Assembly (NCBI RefSeq): GCF_001623525.1
Contig: NZ_CP015225.1
Span: 6,398,501-6,462,500 of the forward strand
DNA: 64,000 nt
Source of the DNA: Pseudomonas fluorescens
Lineage (GTDB): Bacteria > Pseudomonadota > Gammaproteobacteria > Pseudomonadales > Pseudomonadaceae
Reading direction: 5' to 3'
Shown here piece after piece: positions 62,193 through 64,000 of the stretch. The translations under genes were made by a program, and so were the position numbers. The notes beneath the pieces were generated by a model, which was not told the origin of the DNA, did not search any database, and was given only the letters and a program-made list of their open reading frames with translations. Numbering within the stretch: position 1 is the first letter of the stretch; every line of letters starts with the position of its first letter.

Positions 62193-63251
62193 ATGACCAT
62201 TCCCTCTCTTTCGACCGACAATCCGTCCGCCCAAAACGCATCCCGGCGTGAACAGGGCAAGTATCGCAATCATGCCTTCACGCCTCGGGAAGGCTTTGGC
62301 ACCACCCTGCGTATCATCTGGAACATGATCTTCCACAAGCCGCGCACCACTCGGCCTTCGGGCGCCATCGAGGTTCAACCGCTGTCGCGCGACACCCTGC
62401 TGGCCGCGCCGAACAACAGTGTCTGGCGCCTCGGCCATTCCACCGTGCTGCTCAAGCTGCGGGACAAGTTCTGGCTGACCGACCCGGTTTTCTCCGAACG
62501 TGCCTCACCCGTGCAATGGGTCGGTCCCAAGCGTTTTCATCAGCCACCCATCAGCCTGGAAGAACTGCCGCCGATCGAAGCAGTGATCCTTTCCCATGAT
62601 CATTACGATCACCTCGACCATCAGGCCATTCTCAAACTGGCTGCCAAGACTCGCCACTTCCTGGCTCCCTTGGGCGTGGGCGACACCCTGATCAAATGGG
62701 GCATCGACGCCAGCAAGGTCCGTCAGTTGGACTGGTGGCAAGGCACCGAAGTGGACGGTATCGAGTTCATTGCCACGCCATCCCAGCATTTTTCCGGTCG
62801 CGGCCTGTTCGACAGCAACGGCACGTTATGGGCCTCGTGGGTGATGATCGACGCCGGTACCCGGATTTTCTTCAGCGGCGACACTGGTTATTTCGATGGT
62901 TTCAAACGCATCGGCGAGCAATACGGCCCCTTTGATCTGACGCTGATGGAAACTGGTGCCTATAACGTCGACTGGCCGCATGTCCACATGCAGCCGGAGC
63001 AAACCCTGCAAGCTCATATCGATCTCAAGGGCCGTTGGCTACTGCCGATCCACAACGGCACATTCGACCTGGCGATGCATGCCTGGTATGAACCCTTCGA
63101 TCGCATCCTGGCGCTGGCCTGGGAGCGCAACGTCAGCATCGCTACGCCGCAAATGGGCGAAGCATTCACCCTGACGCAGCCGAAACGTGGCCGCGCCTGG
63201 TGGCTGGACGTGGAGCCCTCGGCTTATCAGGACCAGCCCGACATGGCCTGA
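62193..63251 (+). CDS. Metallo-beta-lactamase-fold hydrolase (NAPE-PLD/UlaG-like)
   Basis: 352 residues. Zinc motif HDHYDHLDH with H135, H137, D139 and H140, then a third histidine region (ATPSQHFSGRG), SGDTGYFDG and a final IHNGTFDL. Related to lipid hydrolases of the NAPE-PLD type; substrate is unknown. The ATG at 62193 follows GGAG; the reading frame extends to 62049 across the operator, which is non-coding. Predicted target of the divergent TetR. Confidence 0.9.
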   Translation: MTIPSLSTDNPSAQNASRREQGKYRNHAFTPREGFGTTLRIIWNMIFHKPRTTRPSGAIEVQPLSRDTLLAAPNNSVWRLGHSTVLLKLRDKFWLTDPVFSERASPVQWVGPKRFHQPPISLEELPPIEAVILSHDHYDHLDHQAILKLAAKTRHFLAPLGVGDTLIKWGIDASKVRQLDWWQGTEVDGIEFIATPSQHFSGRGLFDSNGTLWASWVMIDAGTRIFFSGDTGYFDGFKRIGEQYGPFDLTLMETGAYNVDWPHVHMQPEQTLQAHIDLKGRWLLPIHNGTFDLAMHAWYEPFDRILALAWERNVSIATPQMGEAFTLTQPKRGRAWWLDVEPSAYQDQPDMA

Positions 63252-63266
63252 CTCCCGACGCATCGA

Positions 63267-63584
63267 TCATTCGATCATTGCGTAGTCTGGGCGCTCCATC
63301 GGATCCGGCGTGGCGCCCTTGATGTTCATGCCGCGCCCCGGTGCGAAGCCGGGGAAGAACACCAGGCCCTCGGCCTCCAGCCGAAAGGCCAGGGCCAGGC
63401 GGGTCACATCGAGCAACTCGCCCCCAGCCTCGAAGCGGCGGATGGCCTGGACCGAGACGCCGGATTGGCGGGACAGCTCCTCGACACTCCAACCGAGCAT
63501 GGCTCGCGCCTGTGCACTGTGAGCAGGGGTGAATTGATAGACAGCGATGCGTTGCAGGGTGGTTTTGATTGCGAGAGAGGCCAT
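63267..63584 (-). CDS. XRE-family helix-turn-helix protein, 105 aa
   Basis: HTH at about 27-55 (RAMLGWSVEELSRQSGVSVQAIRRFEAGG), after an N-terminal segment of 25 residues and before a tail with GLVFFPGFAPG. The start at 63584 follows GGAG nine bases upstream. The GLVFFPGF tail is typical of small XRE regulators in Pseudomonas. Target unknown; convergent to the metallo-beta-lactamase-fold gene. Confidence 0.78.
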   Translation of the reverse strand: MASLAIKTTLQRIAVYQFTPAHSAQARAMLGWSVEELSRQSGVSVQAIRRFEAGGELLDVTRLALAFRLEAEGLVFFPGFAPGRGMNIKGATPDPMERPDYAMIE

Positions 63585-63667
63585 GGGGGGGCTCCAAAGC
63601 TGTGGGATAAAAAAACACTGTGTTTTTGTACAGTTGTTTTGAATCCCGATCAATCTCATTTTTTTGA

Positions 63668-64000
63668 TCAATGACCAGCGGTCTTTTCCAGCCAGGCACT
63701 CGGCGCGTGTCCCAGTACCCGGCGGAACATGGTGGAGAACGCGGCGGGGCTGTCGTAGCCCAGATCCAGGGCAATGCGGGTTACCGAATCGCCTACGGCC
63801 AATCGGGACAATGCCGACATCACACACGCCTGTTGCCGCCATTGGCTGAAACTTGCCCCGGTTTGCTGGCTGAACAGGCGATTGAACGAGCGCAAGCTGA
63901 TATGTAACTGCGCCGCCCATTGCACGGGCGAGACGTGGGCGTTGGGGTGTTTCAGAAATCCCTGGCACAGGCCTAGCAGACGCGGGTCCTTGGGCAGTGG
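63668..64000 (-). CDS. AraC-family regulator, C-terminal part (5' end outside window)
   Basis: Read on the minus strand from base 64000 in frame, giving 110 visible residues. Two HTH motifs of the AraC domain: VSPVQWAAQLHISLRSFNRLFSQQTG and AVGDSVTRIALDLGYDSPAAFSTMFRRVLGHAPSAW. The N-terminal cupin-like or other domain lies beyond the window edge. Stop at 63668-63670. Confidence 0.88.
   Translation of the reverse strand, partial: PLPKDPRLLGLCQGFLKHPNAHVSPVQWAAQLHISLRSFNRLFSQQTGASFSQWRQQACVMSALSRLAVGDSVTRIALDLGYDSPAAFSTMFRRVLGHAPSAWLEKTAGH

Overview
The window is about 60% GC and almost certainly a chromosomal segment of a Pseudomonas of the P. fluorescens group. Most genes have close Pseudomonas relatives. 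Several blocks keep the gene order I know from P. aeruginosa: argF/grxD/bfr/bfd/peroxiredoxin/rnt/pyrC/motY/argG, groES-groEL/colRS/mexVW/imelysin and cpxRA/yciB/scpAB/rluB. No tRNA, rRNA, prophage, IS element or CRISPR array was seen. The repeats are short palindromic REP/REPIN sequences between genes.

Layout. 1-10.2 kb: arginine synthesis (argF partial, argG) with ArgR-type operators, a molybdopterin oxidoreductase, monothiol glutaredoxin, iron storage (bfr, bfd with a Fur box), peroxiredoxin, RNase T, dihydroorotase and MotY. 10.3-12.1 kb: a less conserved patch with a small membrane protein and an orphan NarL/BvgA-type response regulator. 12.2-16.5 kb: an rnfABDGE-nth operon that lacks rnfC and has lost most cysteines of its membrane iron-sulfur site. 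16.7-24.6 kb: metG, mrp, an SDR, a HugZ-like protein, fxsA and groESL. 24.8-29.4 kb: the ColRS two-component system between two ColR-box-like sites, which lie upstream of a PAP2 phosphatase gene and of an LPS-modification operon (methyltransferase, InaA-type kinase). 29.7-37.6 kb: the MexVW-type RND pump and an imelysin/di-heme/DUF1513 lipoprotein operon. 37.9-47.1 kb: Cpx-type envelope stress locus, YciI, YciB, PHP phosphoesterase, YciO, ScpAB and RluB. 47.3-51.6 kb: an M29-like peptidase gene preceded by a 45-codon ORF, a long untranslated region, a Trp-codon leader ORF, an aromatic amino-acid permease and ArfB. 51.6-64 kb: transporters, a chemoreceptor, PepSY protein, glycerophosphodiesterase, and a run of regulator/enzyme pairs (LysR/glutamine amidotransferase, TetR/metallo-beta-lactamase fold, XRE, AraC partial).

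Two things stand out as possibly undescribed: the degenerate RnfC-less Rnf complex with a soluble, coiled-coil-tailed RnfB, and the small-peptide plus M29-like enzyme pair. The clearest regulatory readings are 21-bp-phased ArgR half-sites at argF and argG, ColR boxes on both sides of colRS, a CpxR-like site upstream of spy, and a Trp leader ORF before the aromatic permease. Two small genes of 45 and 47 codons, each with a good Shine-Dalgarno sequence, are annotated here.
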